In this document: piece by piece, positions 8,206 through 17,017 of the stretch | Layout: every line of letters begins with the position of its first letter | How positions within the stretch are numbered: position 1 is the stretch's first letter | From: Candidatus Aenigmatarchaeota archaeon | GTDB taxonomy: Archaea; Aenigmatarchaeota; Aenigmatarchaeia; QMZS01 | Direction of reading: 5' to 3' | DNA length: 36,397 nt | Assembly: GCA_030614705.1 (NCBI GenBank) | Contig: JAUWTN010000004.1 | Location: 1 to 36,397, forward strand | Translations under genes and position numbers: made by a program | The notes under the pieces: generated by a model | The model's input: only the letters and a program-made list of their open reading frames with translations | The model's database searches: none | What the model was told of the DNA's origin: nothing

Positions 8206-8607
8206 ATGGCAAAAAATCCATCTGTTAATTTTTTAGGCAAAGAACTGGAAAATCCTTTTGTTCTGGCTTCAGCCCCGCCAACAAAAGATTATGACTCTAT
8301 TAAAAAAGGATTTAAGGCTGGATGGGCCGGGGCAGTAACAAAAAGTATCTGTCTGAATCCTCTACAGGACAAAACCCCTAGAATAGGTCATATCAAAAAA
8401 GACAGGGAAGTGACAGGTTCATTAAATTATGAAATGGGCTCTGTTCATCCTATTGATAAATGGTATGGATGGATTACAGATTTAAAAGAAGAATTTCCAG
8501 AGAAACTAGTTAACCAATTATATATTTGGGGTGCAGACCTCCTTTTTTCTGCAAAGCAGAAAAGGGTACCGTTCGAAGAACGAGTATTAAACCAACCGAA
8601 CAAATAA
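8206..8607 (+). pseudogene. Truncated PreA-like dihydropyrimidine dehydrogenase fragment
   Basis: The first ~105 residues match the start of PreA/DPYD-type dihydroorotate-dehydrogenase-fold proteins: VNFLGKELENPFVLASAPPT, the FKAGWAGAVTKSICL segment and DLKEEFPEKL. The family is normally over 300 aa, with FMN binding and catalysis in the rest of the TIM barrel. After FPEKLV the similarity stops, and the frame continues for about 25 unrelated codons before TAA. Neither other frame nor the next gene carries the missing part. The product therefore cannot be an active enzyme, unless it does something else. The breakpoint is followed at once by a hairpin-rich segment. Confidence 0.75.
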
Positions 8608-8625
8608 AGGGTTGCTTTAGTTTAA
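8542..8625 (+). ncRNA. Hairpin-rich segment, possible structured RNA
   Basis: Three adjacent hairpins follow the PreA breakpoint. The first is CTTTTTTCTGC/GCAGAAAAGGG around an AAA loop (8542-8566). The second is TACCGTTC/GAACG-A-GTA around GAA (8567-8586). The third is TTAAAC-CAACC/GGTTG-CTTTA-GTTTAA (8587-8625). An upstream GCAGA at 8533-8537 can also pair with TCTGC, giving an alternative fold. The array overlaps the nominal tail of the truncated frame. I match it to no known RNA family; the arms could also be the end of a mobile element or chance AT-rich pairing. Confidence 0.3.
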
Positions 8626-8645
8626 AATAATATAATTCTTAGATT

Positions 8646-8963
8646 ATGATAAATCCAGAATCAGAGGGTCATCCTTATTATGAAATGACTGAAAAAATTA
8701 GAGAAGTTTATCCTGAAGAATCCAAGGTTTGGGAGAAACTATTGGGGGATTTAAAGAATCTAAAAAATAGGGGGTGCTATACTTGCAAATTCTACCATCC
8801 TTCTGCGAATGAATTTTGTGATATTGAAAGTGCGGATAATGAGATTGATGATGATTGGCTCCCCTGGGATACAGAAGACGCGTATGTTGACTGCGATAAA
8901 AATCCTGTGGAGCAAATGGCTCTAAAGATTAAATGTCATTTATGGAAATCCTATGAGCCTTAA
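8646..8963 (+). CDS. Cysteine-containing hypothetical protein (105 aa)
   Basis: I do not recognise this protein. It is strongly acidic with five cysteines, four of them in a pattern that could bind a metal: GCYTCKFYH, then FCDIE and VDCDKNP, and a last one in IKCHLW. It follows the PreA fragment and hairpin array by a short gap and is not a continuation of the fragment. An Fe-S or zinc site is possible but unproven. Confidence 0.5.
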   Translation: MINPESEGHPYYEMTEKIREVYPEESKVWEKLLGDLKNLKNRGCYTCKFYHPSANEFCDIESADNEIDDDWLPWDTEDAYVDCDKNPVEQMALKIKCHLWKSYEP

Positions 8964-9068
8964 TTTTAGTTAAACTTATTCCCACAATTTCTCCAAAAGA
9001 TCCTTTATTCTCTCCTCTGCAAACATTTCAGGTGTCGCTTCCACTGTATATTTATTTCAAAATTACAA

Positions 9069-9341
9069 TTAAACTTTCGGACCTTTAAAGAAATTATCCT
9101 CTTTATGCTCTGTATTTGAAAATGCTTCTTCAAGTGAAAAACCTTCCTCCACTTTGTCGTCCCTCATCACATTTTTTACTTCAACCGGCTGGAAGCAAGG
9201 CTCATCCTTAACATCAATCTTATCAATTTCATCAAACATTATTTTTACTTCTTCAAGGTCTTTCGAGAACATTTTTATCTCAGTTTCATTTAAGTCTATT
9301 CTTGCGAGTTTTGCAATTTTTTCTAGACTCAGGTCTCCCAT
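9069..9341 (-). CDS. gatC: Asp-tRNA(Asn)/Glu-tRNA(Gln) amidotransferase subunit C
   Basis: A 90-aa protein with the GatC pattern: EKIAKLARIDLNETEIKMF at the start, DLEEVKIMFDEIDKIDV in the middle, a MRDDKVEEGF segment and the FFKGPKV end. GatC wraps GatA and stabilises the GatCAB amidotransferase, which converts mischarged Asp-tRNA(Asn) to Asn-tRNA(Asn). No gatA or gatB lies next to it. Length is normal for the family. Confidence 0.85.
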   Translation of the reverse strand: MGDLSLEKIAKLARIDLNETEIKMFSKDLEEVKIMFDEIDKIDVKDEPCFQPVEVKNVMRDDKVEEGFSLEEAFSNTEHKEDNFFKGPKV

Positions 9342-9380
9342 TAATTAAATCAATATAAAATAACAAAAACAAAAATTAAA

Positions 9381-10025
9381 TTACCTTTTTTTCTTAGTTG
9401 CCTTTCCTGATGCGCTTATATATCTGTCTGCTTCTTCTGCAACAGCTTCTTTCAAACCAAGTCCTGTTGCAAGAGCAAATCCAAGACCAACGCTTGCGAT
9501 TATTACCAATAATATATTGTTTACTAAACCAGGGTTTACACCTAATACAGGTAGAGCTAAAGCAATTGATACATATACTGTGAAAAAGTTTACTATTTTT
9601 CCAACAAGGCTATTATATCTTCCATCACTATGTGATATCTGGTCTTCAAAGAAACTACCTAGTATATAACCAACCACCACAATTATTGCGGCACCAACAG
9701 CCATTGGTATGAAATTTACAATCCCGTTTATGAACAATTCAAGGGCCATAATTTCCAATGCTTCTACTGCTGATTGGATGAATACCAAATAAATTAACCA
9801 AGATCCAGCTATTTTAAATAACTTACTTAATCTAAATCCTTTACATTTTAAGTAAGTATTTACTTTTATACCGAGGCATAACCTTTCAATCACTGCTCCC
9901 ACCATTTTACCTAAAGCATAACCTATTACTAATAGCAACAATGCTCCGATTAAATTTGGAATAAATGCCACTGTACTTTCTTTTAGGCCTACTAACAAAA
10001 TACTTAGATTCTGTAGATCGAACAT
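9381..10025 (-). CDS. MscS-like TM_helix repeat membrane protein
   Basis: A 214-aa membrane protein built from two similar halves. Each half has a glycine-rich helix pair (IPNLIGALLLLVIGYALGKM; FIPMAVGAAIIVVVGYILGS) of the conserved TM_helix domain found next to small-conductance mechanosensitive channels. A third hydrophobic pair follows, with LGFALATGLGLKEAV, which resembles the pore-lining helix. The beta-domain of true MscS is absent. The C-terminus is basic (ATKKKR). A channel or transporter role is inferred from family membership only. Confidence 0.75.
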   Translation of the reverse strand: MFDLQNLSILLVGLKESTVAFIPNLIGALLLLVIGYALGKMVGAVIERLCLGIKVNTYLKCKGFRLSKLFKIAGSWLIYLVFIQSAVEALEIMALELFINGIVNFIPMAVGAAIIVVVGYILGSFFEDQISHSDGRYNSLVGKIVNFFTVYVSIALALPVLGVNPGLVNNILLVIIASVGLGFALATGLGLKEAVAEEADRYISASGKATKKKR

Positions 10026-10105
10026 AACTATATTACACTAGTCTTATATATAAAAATATTTGATAATTTGACCTTATAAATCAGTTTTAGAGTATTTTTA
10101 TAAAA

Positions 10106-10288
10106 TTACACTTTAATAGCATAAGTTCCCGGGGCTTCAAAACCCAGTTCTTTTGCAATCTCACTATCCTCTGATTTAAATACTATTATAATACCCTGCC
10201 AGTTCTCTGTTAATTCCCTTGTTTTACATACAGGACACTCTTTAGTTTCTGTGAGCCTGTGGCATGTTTTACATGCTTTCTCTACCAT
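10106..10288 (-). CDS. spt4: Transcription elongation factor Spt4
   Basis: A 60-aa zinc ribbon protein matching archaeal Spt4 (also called RpoE''). Cysteines are at about residues 6, 9, 18 and 21 (ACKTC, ECPVC), followed by LTENWQGIIIVF and a C-terminal APGTYAIKV. Spt4 pairs with Spt5 on RNA polymerase and promotes processivity. The frame is open further upstream, but the ATG at 10288 gives the family's exact length and sits about 20 nt after a TATA-like TTTTTTAAAAG. No spt5 or rpoE gene is adjacent. Confidence 0.92.
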   Translation of the reverse strand: MVEKACKTCHRLTETKECPVCKTRELTENWQGIIIVFKSEDSEIAKELGFEAPGTYAIKV

Positions 10289-10388
10289 ATAATATATTCT
10301 TTTAAAAAAGGAGAAATAACTTAAAATATAACATTCTAAAATACAATATTTTGAAAACAAGAGAATTCCTAAATATACCTCCTCCTTT

Positions 10389-10946
10389 TCAGCATTTTCT
10401 CAAAAACCTCCAGAATTTGCTGGTTTCTTCATTTTTATAACCTTCCAAAAAATATTCCCAGCAGTCAAATTCATAATGGACTGATTTGAAATTCTGGTAT
10501 AAATTAAGCAAATCAGCCGCCTTTTGCTCCATACTTTTTGTTTCCACACCCAACCCAAAGTCTATGAAACAGATTTCATTGTTTTTAACAATTATATTTG
10601 AGGTTGTTAAATCCCCGTGGATTATATCCGCTAAGTGCATCTTTGAAACATCTTCTCCAATTTTTCTGCAGAATCTCCCGCAATTGGTTTTATCAAGTGA
10701 ATTTCTCAGTTTAATTCCATCAATAAATTCCATCTCCAACCTGAATTGCTCTGTTTCAAACAGAATTGGAACTTTGAGACCAACCCGTTTTACATCAGAC
10801 AATAATTTCGCTTCTTTCCGTGTTCTTGATTTCCTAAGAAAATTGTCAAGTTCTTCCTCCCTGTAACTCTTGCTCACTCTCTCTTTTATAATTTTTCCTT
10901 CATCCAGATATATTTTTGCCTCGGCGCCCTGAAATATTAGTTTCAT
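10389..10946 (-). CDS. bud32: KEOPS kinase Bud32, C-terminal frameshift
   Basis: A 185-aa atypical small kinase/ATPase of the KEOPS complex, which makes the t6A modification of ANN-decoding tRNAs. Residues 110-117 are HGDLTTSN and 129-131 DFG, with a P-loop-like GAEAKIY at the N-terminus and the conserved lysine near 21. After TSK the frame reads FWRFLRKC and stops at TGA. A -1 shift there gives ILEVFEKMLKRRRYI and a TAG stop at 10369, which matches the expected Bud32 tail ending in an RGRY-like motif. So one base, probably an A in the run at 10416-10418, is missing. Kae1 is not adjacent. Confidence 0.88.
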   Translation of the reverse strand: MKLIFQGAEAKIYLDEGKIIKERVSKSYREEELDNFLRKSRTRKEAKLLSDVKRVGLKVPILFETEQFRLEMEFIDGIKLRNSLDKTNCGRFCRKIGEDVSKMHLADIIHGDLTTSNIIVKNNEICFIDFGLGVETKSMEQKAADLLNLYQNFKSVHYEFDCWEYFLEGYKNEETSKFWRFLRKC

Positions 10947-11060
10947 AAATTATCTTATCTTTCTAATTTACCGCAGAATAAAATCCCAATTGCGGAATAT
11001 TTAATATTTAAAGAATGAAAATTACCTGAATTCATTATATTATCCAATCAATCCAACTCG

Positions 11061-13067
11061 CTAAGTTCCTAAACCGACTTTAATTACCTCAAGGAATGGT
11101 ATGAATACCATGAGTGAAACAAAAGAAACCAGGACATATACTAAACCCCCAACCATCAGATTTGTTGACATCACAGTGTTCCTGTGTATTTTATCTTCAC
11201 CAACCTGAATACCGCTCGTAAACCAAGACAAAATAATTATGGTTTCCAGAGCATAAAATCCAATTGCCAACTGGAAAGTTGCGGCTGATATTGGAACTTC
11301 TTTCATAACTGATAAAAATGCTGTATATCCAACAGCCCCGGAAGGCATATCACCCATAGCTTCTCCAAAAAAACTAAACATTTCAAGCATCATATAAGTA
11401 AGCGTATTCATTATCGCGCAAATCAAAGGCAATAAAATTGTTGCCTGCATTTGCATACTTCCAATTACCTCTGAAAATTTTTCCTGAATGGATTCCTGGG
11501 TTTTATGCAAATTTTTCAGGTATCTTGAAATTGAAATCATTATCTCAGAAACAATTTTTGTTCCTTTGTTTGAAGCATCTACGATAGCTTTCAAAACAGA
11601 ATAAATTAATTTAGAAGGGAACTGCCTTATAGCCCCATCATTCTCATCAAAAATTGCCTGCTCAACAGTATGATTTTTGTACTTTATATTTGCATCGATT
11701 CTTTTCAATAAAGTTAATGCATAATGCCCTTTTAAAGTCGGCATTATTTTCCCTATTGCAACCTCAAGAGGAATCCCTCGGTCAACTTCCTGACCCAACC
11801 CAAATAACAGTTCCTTAAATTCATCTTCCATCTCAACAATATCTCCCCTAAGTTTAGTCTTCTGGAAAGAACTTAATCTAAAAATTATTGCAAATGACAT
11901 GAAAAATCCAAGAGTAACCACATAGGACATTTGAAGAGATAAAGTGTTAAAATTTACATACCATAGATATAAAAAAGGAATCAGGAAAACTACTCCAATA
12001 AAATAAGAAGACACACAAAAATTTCCAATCCTGAATTTACCTTCAGGGGGTAAATCAGGATGCAGAGAAATATCCGGTTCCGGGAGAGTAACAACCCTTT
12101 TGTTGAGTATCTCTTTTATCACAAACACCAAAATTATTGGCAAAACAAGGTCATAAAATACAAAAATAAGGATTGGAGAAATACTGTCCTCAAGGAAAAT
12201 TGTTATAATAGGAAGCATTGTTAAAGTTAAAGTCGGCAATAAAATACCAAGCGCATTTATAAGAGTAACCGGCGATGCAAGGTTTACAACATAAGAATTG
12301 GATCTTTCACTTAGAGAAGAAAGCATTATATCAATAGATTCATCAAGCAGTTCCATTCTCCGGTTCCCTGTAGCATACAAAGAATAAATAATCGCGTTGA
12401 TTGAATCTGAAAATGATCTGAACGAACCTTTCCACTTTTCAGAATAATCAAGCAAACCCTGTTCCATTGACCTGTGAGTTCCCATGTTCACATCCCAGAT
12501 TAATTTTTTCATATCATATGCGAGAGGTCCGGTCAGGTTTGAGGTGGCAAATTTTAATGCCCCCTCGAGGTTTGGAAAATTACGCATATAAATTACAATA
12601 TGCAATATCAGCATAATTATTTCAGAACCTGCCTGCAACTCATATATCTTCCTTAAACGCATTGGGGTTGTATAAAAATAATAATACATTACTGCAGAAA
12701 GTAACATTAAAATAATCCCTACCGTAAAATCAATGTAACCAAACAAAAGCAGAGTGCCGGTGCTAAGGCATATCAACAAACCTAAAAGAATTGCAAATGA
12801 GGTCACGCCTTTTGGAGTTACTTTCAGATGAGCAAAAGCAATTGATTCTTCCATTTTTTCTCTTGCTTTTTTATCAGGCTCTATCTGCAATAAATTACCA
12901 GAGAATTTTGCAAGTTTTTCATAAATCGTATCCGGAGTTGCTATATCTTTTTCTTCTCTCTTAAAAACCCCATAATTAATTGACTCCATCTTCGCGATTT
13001 TAGCCGCAGGAAACTGAACTCCATCTTTCTTCTTTTTATGCTCTACAATAAAATCAAGAAGACCCAT
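11061..13067 (-). CDS. Large T2SSF/FlaJ-like pilus membrane protein (668 aa)
   Basis: A membrane protein with two T2SSF-type units. The N-terminal ~90 residues are soluble. Helices at about 95-130 precede the first cytoplasmic domain (ELQAGSEIIMLILHIVIYM; LDESIDIMLSSLSERSNSY). Helices at about 260-330 and 355-400 precede the second (EFKELLFGLGQEVDRGIPLE, LKAIVDASNKGTKIVSEIM), and several C-terminal helices follow. Duplicated FlaJ-like architecture is known for archaeal adhesion-pilus platforms. It stands alone, divergent from dph6 by 25 nt, without an ATPase or pilin gene. Confidence 0.75.
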   Translation of the reverse strand: MGLLDFIVEHKKKKDGVQFPAAKIAKMESINYGVFKREEKDIATPDTIYEKLAKFSGNLLQIEPDKKAREKMEESIAFAHLKVTPKGVTSFAILLGLLICLSTGTLLLFGYIDFTVGIILMLLSAVMYYYFYTTPMRLRKIYELQAGSEIIMLILHIVIYMRNFPNLEGALKFATSNLTGPLAYDMKKLIWDVNMGTHRSMEQGLLDYSEKWKGSFRSFSDSINAIIYSLYATGNRRMELLDESIDIMLSSLSERSNSYVVNLASPVTLINALGILLPTLTLTMLPIITIFLEDSISPILIFVFYDLVLPIILVFVIKEILNKRVVTLPEPDISLHPDLPPEGKFRIGNFCVSSYFIGVVFLIPFLYLWYVNFNTLSLQMSYVVTLGFFMSFAIIFRLSSFQKTKLRGDIVEMEDEFKELLFGLGQEVDRGIPLEVAIGKIMPTLKGHYALTLLKRIDANIKYKNHTVEQAIFDENDGAIRQFPSKLIYSVLKAIVDASNKGTKIVSEIMISISRYLKNLHKTQESIQEKFSEVIGSMQMQATILLPLICAIMNTLTYMMLEMFSFFGEAMGDMPSGAVGYTAFLSVMKEVPISAATFQLAIGFYALETIIILSWFTSGIQVGEDKIHRNTVMSTNLMVGGLVYVLVSFVSLMVFIPFLEVIKVGLGT

Positions 13068-13092
13068 AATAAACTTTGTATTATCTTATAGA

Positions 13093-13758
13093 ATGGAAGT
13101 TGGTTGTTTGTTCTCTGGGGGAAAGGACTCAACCTTTGTTGCTTATTATGCAAAAGAGAAATTTGGATTAAAATACCTTATCACAGCAAAACCAAAAGAA
13201 GGAAGTTATATGTTTCATTATCCTAATATTGAACTAACAAAACTGCAGGCAGAAATTATGGGTGTTGAACAGATATTTTATGAGAGTTGCAGCGAGAAAG
13301 AAACTGAAGTTGAAGAGCTTGAAAAAATAATTTCTGAATTGAAAATTGATGCTCTTACTGCCGGGGCTGTTGCCTCAGAATATCAACGGAGCAGGGTTGA
13401 AAACATAGCAAAAAAATTGAACCTTGAATTAATTAGTCCAATATGGAATATTGATGAAGTTGAATATTTGAAAAAATTAATAAAACTTGGCTTCAAAATA
13501 ATTATTACCGGGGTTGCTGCGGAAGGTTTTACAGAAGATTGGCTTGGACGGGAAATTGATGGGAGTTGTGTTGAGGATTTAATTGAACTTAATAGAAAAT
13601 ATAAAACCAGCATTGTTGGTGAAGGGGGAGAATATGAAACCTTTGTTCTTGATTGTCCGATTTTTAATAAAAGAATTAAAATTGTTGAAAGCGAGAAAAT
13701 TTATGAAGGAAATTCTGGGAGGTTGGAGATAAAGAAAGTTAAGTTGGTTGGGAAATAA
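13093..13758 (+). CDS. dph6: Diphthine--ammonia ligase (Dph6-like ATP pyrophosphatase)
   Basis: A 221-aa PP-loop ATPase of the MJ0570/Dph6 family. The pyrophosphatase loop SGGKDS is at residues 8-13. The diagnostic GAVASEYQRSRVENIA, LISPIW and GEGGEYETFVLDCP segments follow in the expected order. Dph6 performs the last amidation step of diphthamide on the elongation factor aEF2, which matches an archaeal cell. The length is that of single-domain archaeal members, without the eukaryotic C-terminal extension. The gene is divergent from the 668-aa T2SSF gene and faces the ftsZ stop. Confidence 0.9.
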   Translation: MEVGCLFSGGKDSTFVAYYAKEKFGLKYLITAKPKEGSYMFHYPNIELTKLQAEIMGVEQIFYESCSEKETEVEELEKIISELKIDALTAGAVASEYQRSRVENIAKKLNLELISPIWNIDEVEYLKKLIKLGFKIIITGVAAEGFTEDWLGREIDGSCVEDLIELNRKYKTSIVGEGGEYETFVLDCPIFNKRIKIVESEKIYEGNSGRLEIKKVKLVGK

Positions 13759-13817
13759 TATATTACGCAAAAAACAGCTAACTAAAATTAAATAAAAATA
13801 TTTAAAAATTAAAACGA

Positions 13818-15002
13818 TTATCTAAAAACATCTATGCCCAAAGTATTGGATACTTCAGTCTGAACATCTCCTACTTTTTTTTCAGCCATTGGTCCAAGAA
13901 TGAAAGGTGATTTTACGCCGGTTACAATTGTGATTACCTGTATTTTTCCTTCGTATTCATCAAGGATTCTTGCTCCCCAGATTGTCTGAGCTTCAGGAGC
14001 CAATTGCTTGGATATTGTTTCACCAATTTCATTTACTTCTTCCAGTTTCAAATCAGGTCCTCCGATTATCTGTATTAATGCTCCCATTGCTCCGGAGTAA
14101 TCAACACTCAACAAAGGATGCCTCATTGCTTTCTCAACAGCTTCCTTTGCCCTTTCTGAAGAATCTGAAATACCAATTCCTATTGTTGAAACGCCGCCAG
14201 ACTGCATTATGGTTCTTACATCAGCATAATCAAGATTTACAAGACTTGGCTGTGAAATTGTCTCGGTTATTCCTTTTACCATTTTTGAGATTACTTCGTC
14301 TCCAAGTTCAAAAGCTTCCTGCAATGGAAGATTTCCACCGTATTCAAGAAGTTTCTGGTTCTCAATTATAATTGTTGTATCGCAACTTTGCCTTAACTGA
14401 TAAAGCCCGTCTTCTGCTTTTGAAATTCTTGCACCTTCTATTTTAAACGGCAATGTTCCCGTTGTAATTACCAAAGCTCCCTGGTTTTTTGCAATTTCCG
14501 CTATCACAGGTGTTGCTCCTGTTCCGGTTCCGCCGCCTAATCCAGTAATTAAAAAAACCATATTTGCATCCTTAAGTAATTCTTTTAATTCAGTTCTGCT
14601 TTCTTCGGCTGCTCTTTTTCCGACTTCTGGTGTTCCGCCCGCTCCAAGACCTCTTGTAAGATCTTTTCCAAGCAACAACTTCCTGTCTGCTTTAGTCATT
14701 ACTAAATGCGCAGCATCGGTGTTAACTGCAAGTGTTTCAGCTCCTTTAATTCCCATTTCTGTGATTTTGGTGATTACATTTGAACCCATTCCGCCGCATC
14801 CAACAATTAAAATCTTTGCTTTGTATTCATCAAGATTAAATTCTTCTTTTATTCTTCGTTTTATGTCTTCCTGAGATACTTTTTCTTTTTCATATATATT
14901 CATCTCGGCTGAGTTTGTTCCTGTGTTTTCTTCTGTCGCTACTTTTCTTTTTTCTTCTTCTTCGTCCCCAAAAGTTTTATCAAATAGATTTTGTATATTC
15001 AT
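13818..15002 (-). CDS. ftsZ: Cell division GTPase FtsZ
   Basis: A 394-aa tubulin-family GTPase that forms the division ring. The GTP-binding GGCGGMGSNV-like loop begins near residue 68, the tubulin signature LGGGTGTG is at about 155-162, and the T7-loop region NLDYADVRTIM near 257 supplies the catalytic aspartate. A charged extension of about 60 residues precedes the core, and the C-terminus ends in LGIDVFR after a short linker. A TATA box and a palindrome lie just upstream. No sepF or second ftsZ is adjacent. Confidence 0.96.
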   Translation of the reverse strand: MNIQNLFDKTFGDEEEEKRKVATEENTGTNSAEMNIYEKEKVSQEDIKRRIKEEFNLDEYKAKILIVGCGGMGSNVITKITEMGIKGAETLAVNTDAAHLVMTKADRKLLLGKDLTRGLGAGGTPEVGKRAAEESRTELKELLKDANMVFLITGLGGGTGTGATPVIAEIAKNQGALVITTGTLPFKIEGARISKAEDGLYQLRQSCDTTIIIENQKLLEYGGNLPLQEAFELGDEVISKMVKGITETISQPSLVNLDYADVRTIMQSGGVSTIGIGISDSSERAKEAVEKAMRHPLLSVDYSGAMGALIQIIGGPDLKLEEVNEIGETISKQLAPEAQTIWGARILDEYEGKIQVITIVTGVKSPFILGPMAEKKVGDVQTEVSNTLGIDVFR

Positions 15003-15018
15003 ATTTTCACTGTGCTAA

Positions 15019-15031
15019 AGGTTTCAAACCT
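15019..15031. promoter_or_regulatory. Palindrome in the ftsZ promoter, possible operator
   Basis: AGGTTTCAAACCT is a perfect inverted repeat (6-bp arms, 1-nt centre) just downstream of the TATA-like TATATATT (15033-15040 on the plus strand) and 17-29 nt before the ftsZ ATG. In that position a bound protein would block transcription initiation. It could instead form a small hairpin in the leader. No regulator is identified. Confidence 0.4.
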
Positions 15032-15137
15032 CTATATATTAATTACATTTGAGATATATATAAGGATTGGGTTGTACTACTATAACAATTAATTGTATCT
15101 ATGGAGTAATAGAAAAATAAGTTCAGTATTTATAACA

Positions 15138-16958
15138 TCAAACCTTAGCATCAACACCTTTCCACTCCTTAATATCAATCCACGGAGCCCTGCTAACCTT
15201 GAAGTTCTCTCCTGACAAAGCTCTTATATAATTCCTCCACATAAACCTCTCGTCAAGGTAAACAACAACTGCCTTGTCAGTCTCGGACCTGATTGCTCTC
15301 CCCGCAGCCTGAACAACTTTCTGTACTGCGGGATAAATATAACCATATTCCATTCCTTTCCCGTAATGCCTGTTGTAACACGAAACCACGCTTTTTGTTT
15401 CAAGGTCCGGGGTTGCCAGAGCAATCCCCGCAACAATTGTGCACTTCAATGAATTATTCGGGAAATCAATTCCCTGGTCAAAAGAACCTGACTGCACGCC
15501 CATCAACAAACGGTTCTTTGATTTTATGAAATCCTCAAGCATCTGGTTCTTCTGTTCCTTTGATAATTCCTGAGATTCCCTAAAATAATTTATGCTATCA
15601 TCAAGATAATTTTCAACCTGCTGAAGAAAGAAATATGATGGAAAGAAAACCGCTGTGTTTCCCCCAACGCTATCAAATACTTTTTTTATAATATCCGCGT
15701 AATTTTTGTACTGAGCATCCCCTCTTCTTGAATATTTTGTTGTTGCAATCGGAGCAATCAAATTCAATCTGTTCTCTTTTGGAAATGCGGATTTAAGAGA
15801 AACGCTTTCGCATTTTTTAACCCCCAATAAATCCGAATACATCTCAAGAGGCTGCAAAGTTGCGGACATTAAAATCGTTGAATAACTGTTGTTAATTATA
15901 TCCGAAGTTATTTCAGAAGGCAGCAAAGCGCTTATCTTTACCTCAACCTGTTCCCCATACCTTGAGGGTTTCTTTCTGATAATCCTTGTAAAGTTTTGCT
16001 CATCAGAGTTTGTCCATCTCTCAAGAAAATCCAAAATACTTAAACAATGGCTTCGTTCTTTTCCCTCCTCTATAACCAAATCCGCGGTCTCTTTCAATCT
16101 TTCAAGAAATTTAAGTCCAAAGGAATTTATATTTATTTCACTCTTTGAAATATAACCCTCGTCACCCATTCTTATCTTTCCCTTTAGATTCTCAATCGCT
16201 GACTGGAAATTCTCTAAATCATTGGAAATTTCCGCCTGAACATCTTTTGTTTCTTTAACAGCACGGTTTAAAATATAAGATGTGAGTTTTGAGGAAACCA
16301 AATCCCTTGATCTTCCCGGAAGCTGGTGGGCTTCATCAACAATAATTATTGAGTCCTCAAGTTTCTTGTCAATTTTCGCTAAAAAAGTTCCTGAAATAAA
16401 AGGATTAAATAAATGAAAATAATCAGCTACGACTACAGTGCTTTTCCTTGCTCCCTGACACGCAATTTCATAGGGACAAAAGTCTCCGCATCTTTTCTTT
16501 ACTTCCTCTGAAGTTAAAATATCTCCGCTCAATTCCCTGACCTTTGCTTTTGCTTCATCAGTCACCTTTCCCTTATTATAGACTTTATTGTAAAATTTGC
16601 ACTTGCCGTCTTTTTTAAGATAATTGCACATCTCATGGAAATCACCTGGATGCAACCCCTCATAAACATTATTGCAAAAACCCATCTTCCCAATTATATT
16701 CATTACAGTTATATTCCCGATTTTTCTCAGGGTTTCAATAGCCATTATATGCTGGGAATGCCTTGGTGTGAGGAAAAAAACATTCAGACCCCGCTTTGAT
16801 GCAAACTTAACAGCCGGGTAGAGAGCAGATACTGTTTTTCCTATCCCTGTGGGCGCATGAATCAGGAGATTTTTCCGGTTTTCAAGGCAGGATTCAACTT
16901 TATTAATCATCTCCTCCTGACCTAATCTTTTATTTTCAAATGGAAATTTCGGGGACAT
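15138..16958 (-). CDS. XPD/Rad3-family DNA helicase
   Basis: A 606-aa superfamily 2 helicase of the XPD/DinG type. Walker A is HAPTGIGKT (about 34-42), the DEAH box is at about 208-211, and QAAGRAIRSETD near the C-terminus is motif VI. An Fe-S cluster domain is marked by cysteines at about 94, 111, 120 and 157/161 (GFC, MCNYLKKDGKC, RCGDFCPY). Family members unwind DNA 5'-3' with a 4Fe-4S cluster; in archaea the physiological role is unsettled, and nucleotide excision repair is an extrapolation from eukaryotes. It lies upstream of ftsZ on the same strand, with a gap of about 135 nt. Confidence 0.92.
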   Translation of the reverse strand: MSPKFPFENKRLGQEEMINKVESCLENRKNLLIHAPTGIGKTVSALYPAVKFASKRGLNVFFLTPRHSQHIMAIETLRKIGNITVMNIIGKMGFCNNVYEGLHPGDFHEMCNYLKKDGKCKFYNKVYNKGKVTDEAKAKVRELSGDILTSEEVKKRCGDFCPYEIACQGARKSTVVVADYFHLFNPFISGTFLAKIDKKLEDSIIIVDEAHQLPGRSRDLVSSKLTSYILNRAVKETKDVQAEISNDLENFQSAIENLKGKIRMGDEGYISKSEININSFGLKFLERLKETADLVIEEGKERSHCLSILDFLERWTNSDEQNFTRIIRKKPSRYGEQVEVKISALLPSEITSDIINNSYSTILMSATLQPLEMYSDLLGVKKCESVSLKSAFPKENRLNLIAPIATTKYSRRGDAQYKNYADIIKKVFDSVGGNTAVFFPSYFFLQQVENYLDDSINYFRESQELSKEQKNQMLEDFIKSKNRLLMGVQSGSFDQGIDFPNNSLKCTIVAGIALATPDLETKSVVSCYNRHYGKGMEYGYIYPAVQKVVQAAGRAIRSETDKAVVVYLDERFMWRNYIRALSGENFKVSRAPWIDIKEWKGVDAKV

Positions 16959-17017
16959 AAACTAATGTAACAATTAATTATTTTGTTGATTATAATTTAA
17001 AAAATTTTGAGTATTCT

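Noticed and set aside
8978-9046. Minus-strand frame ending in AEERIKDLLEKLWE in the gap beside gatC
   Set aside because: About 22 codons with only a GTG start; helix-like but could be a relic of a lost gene tail.
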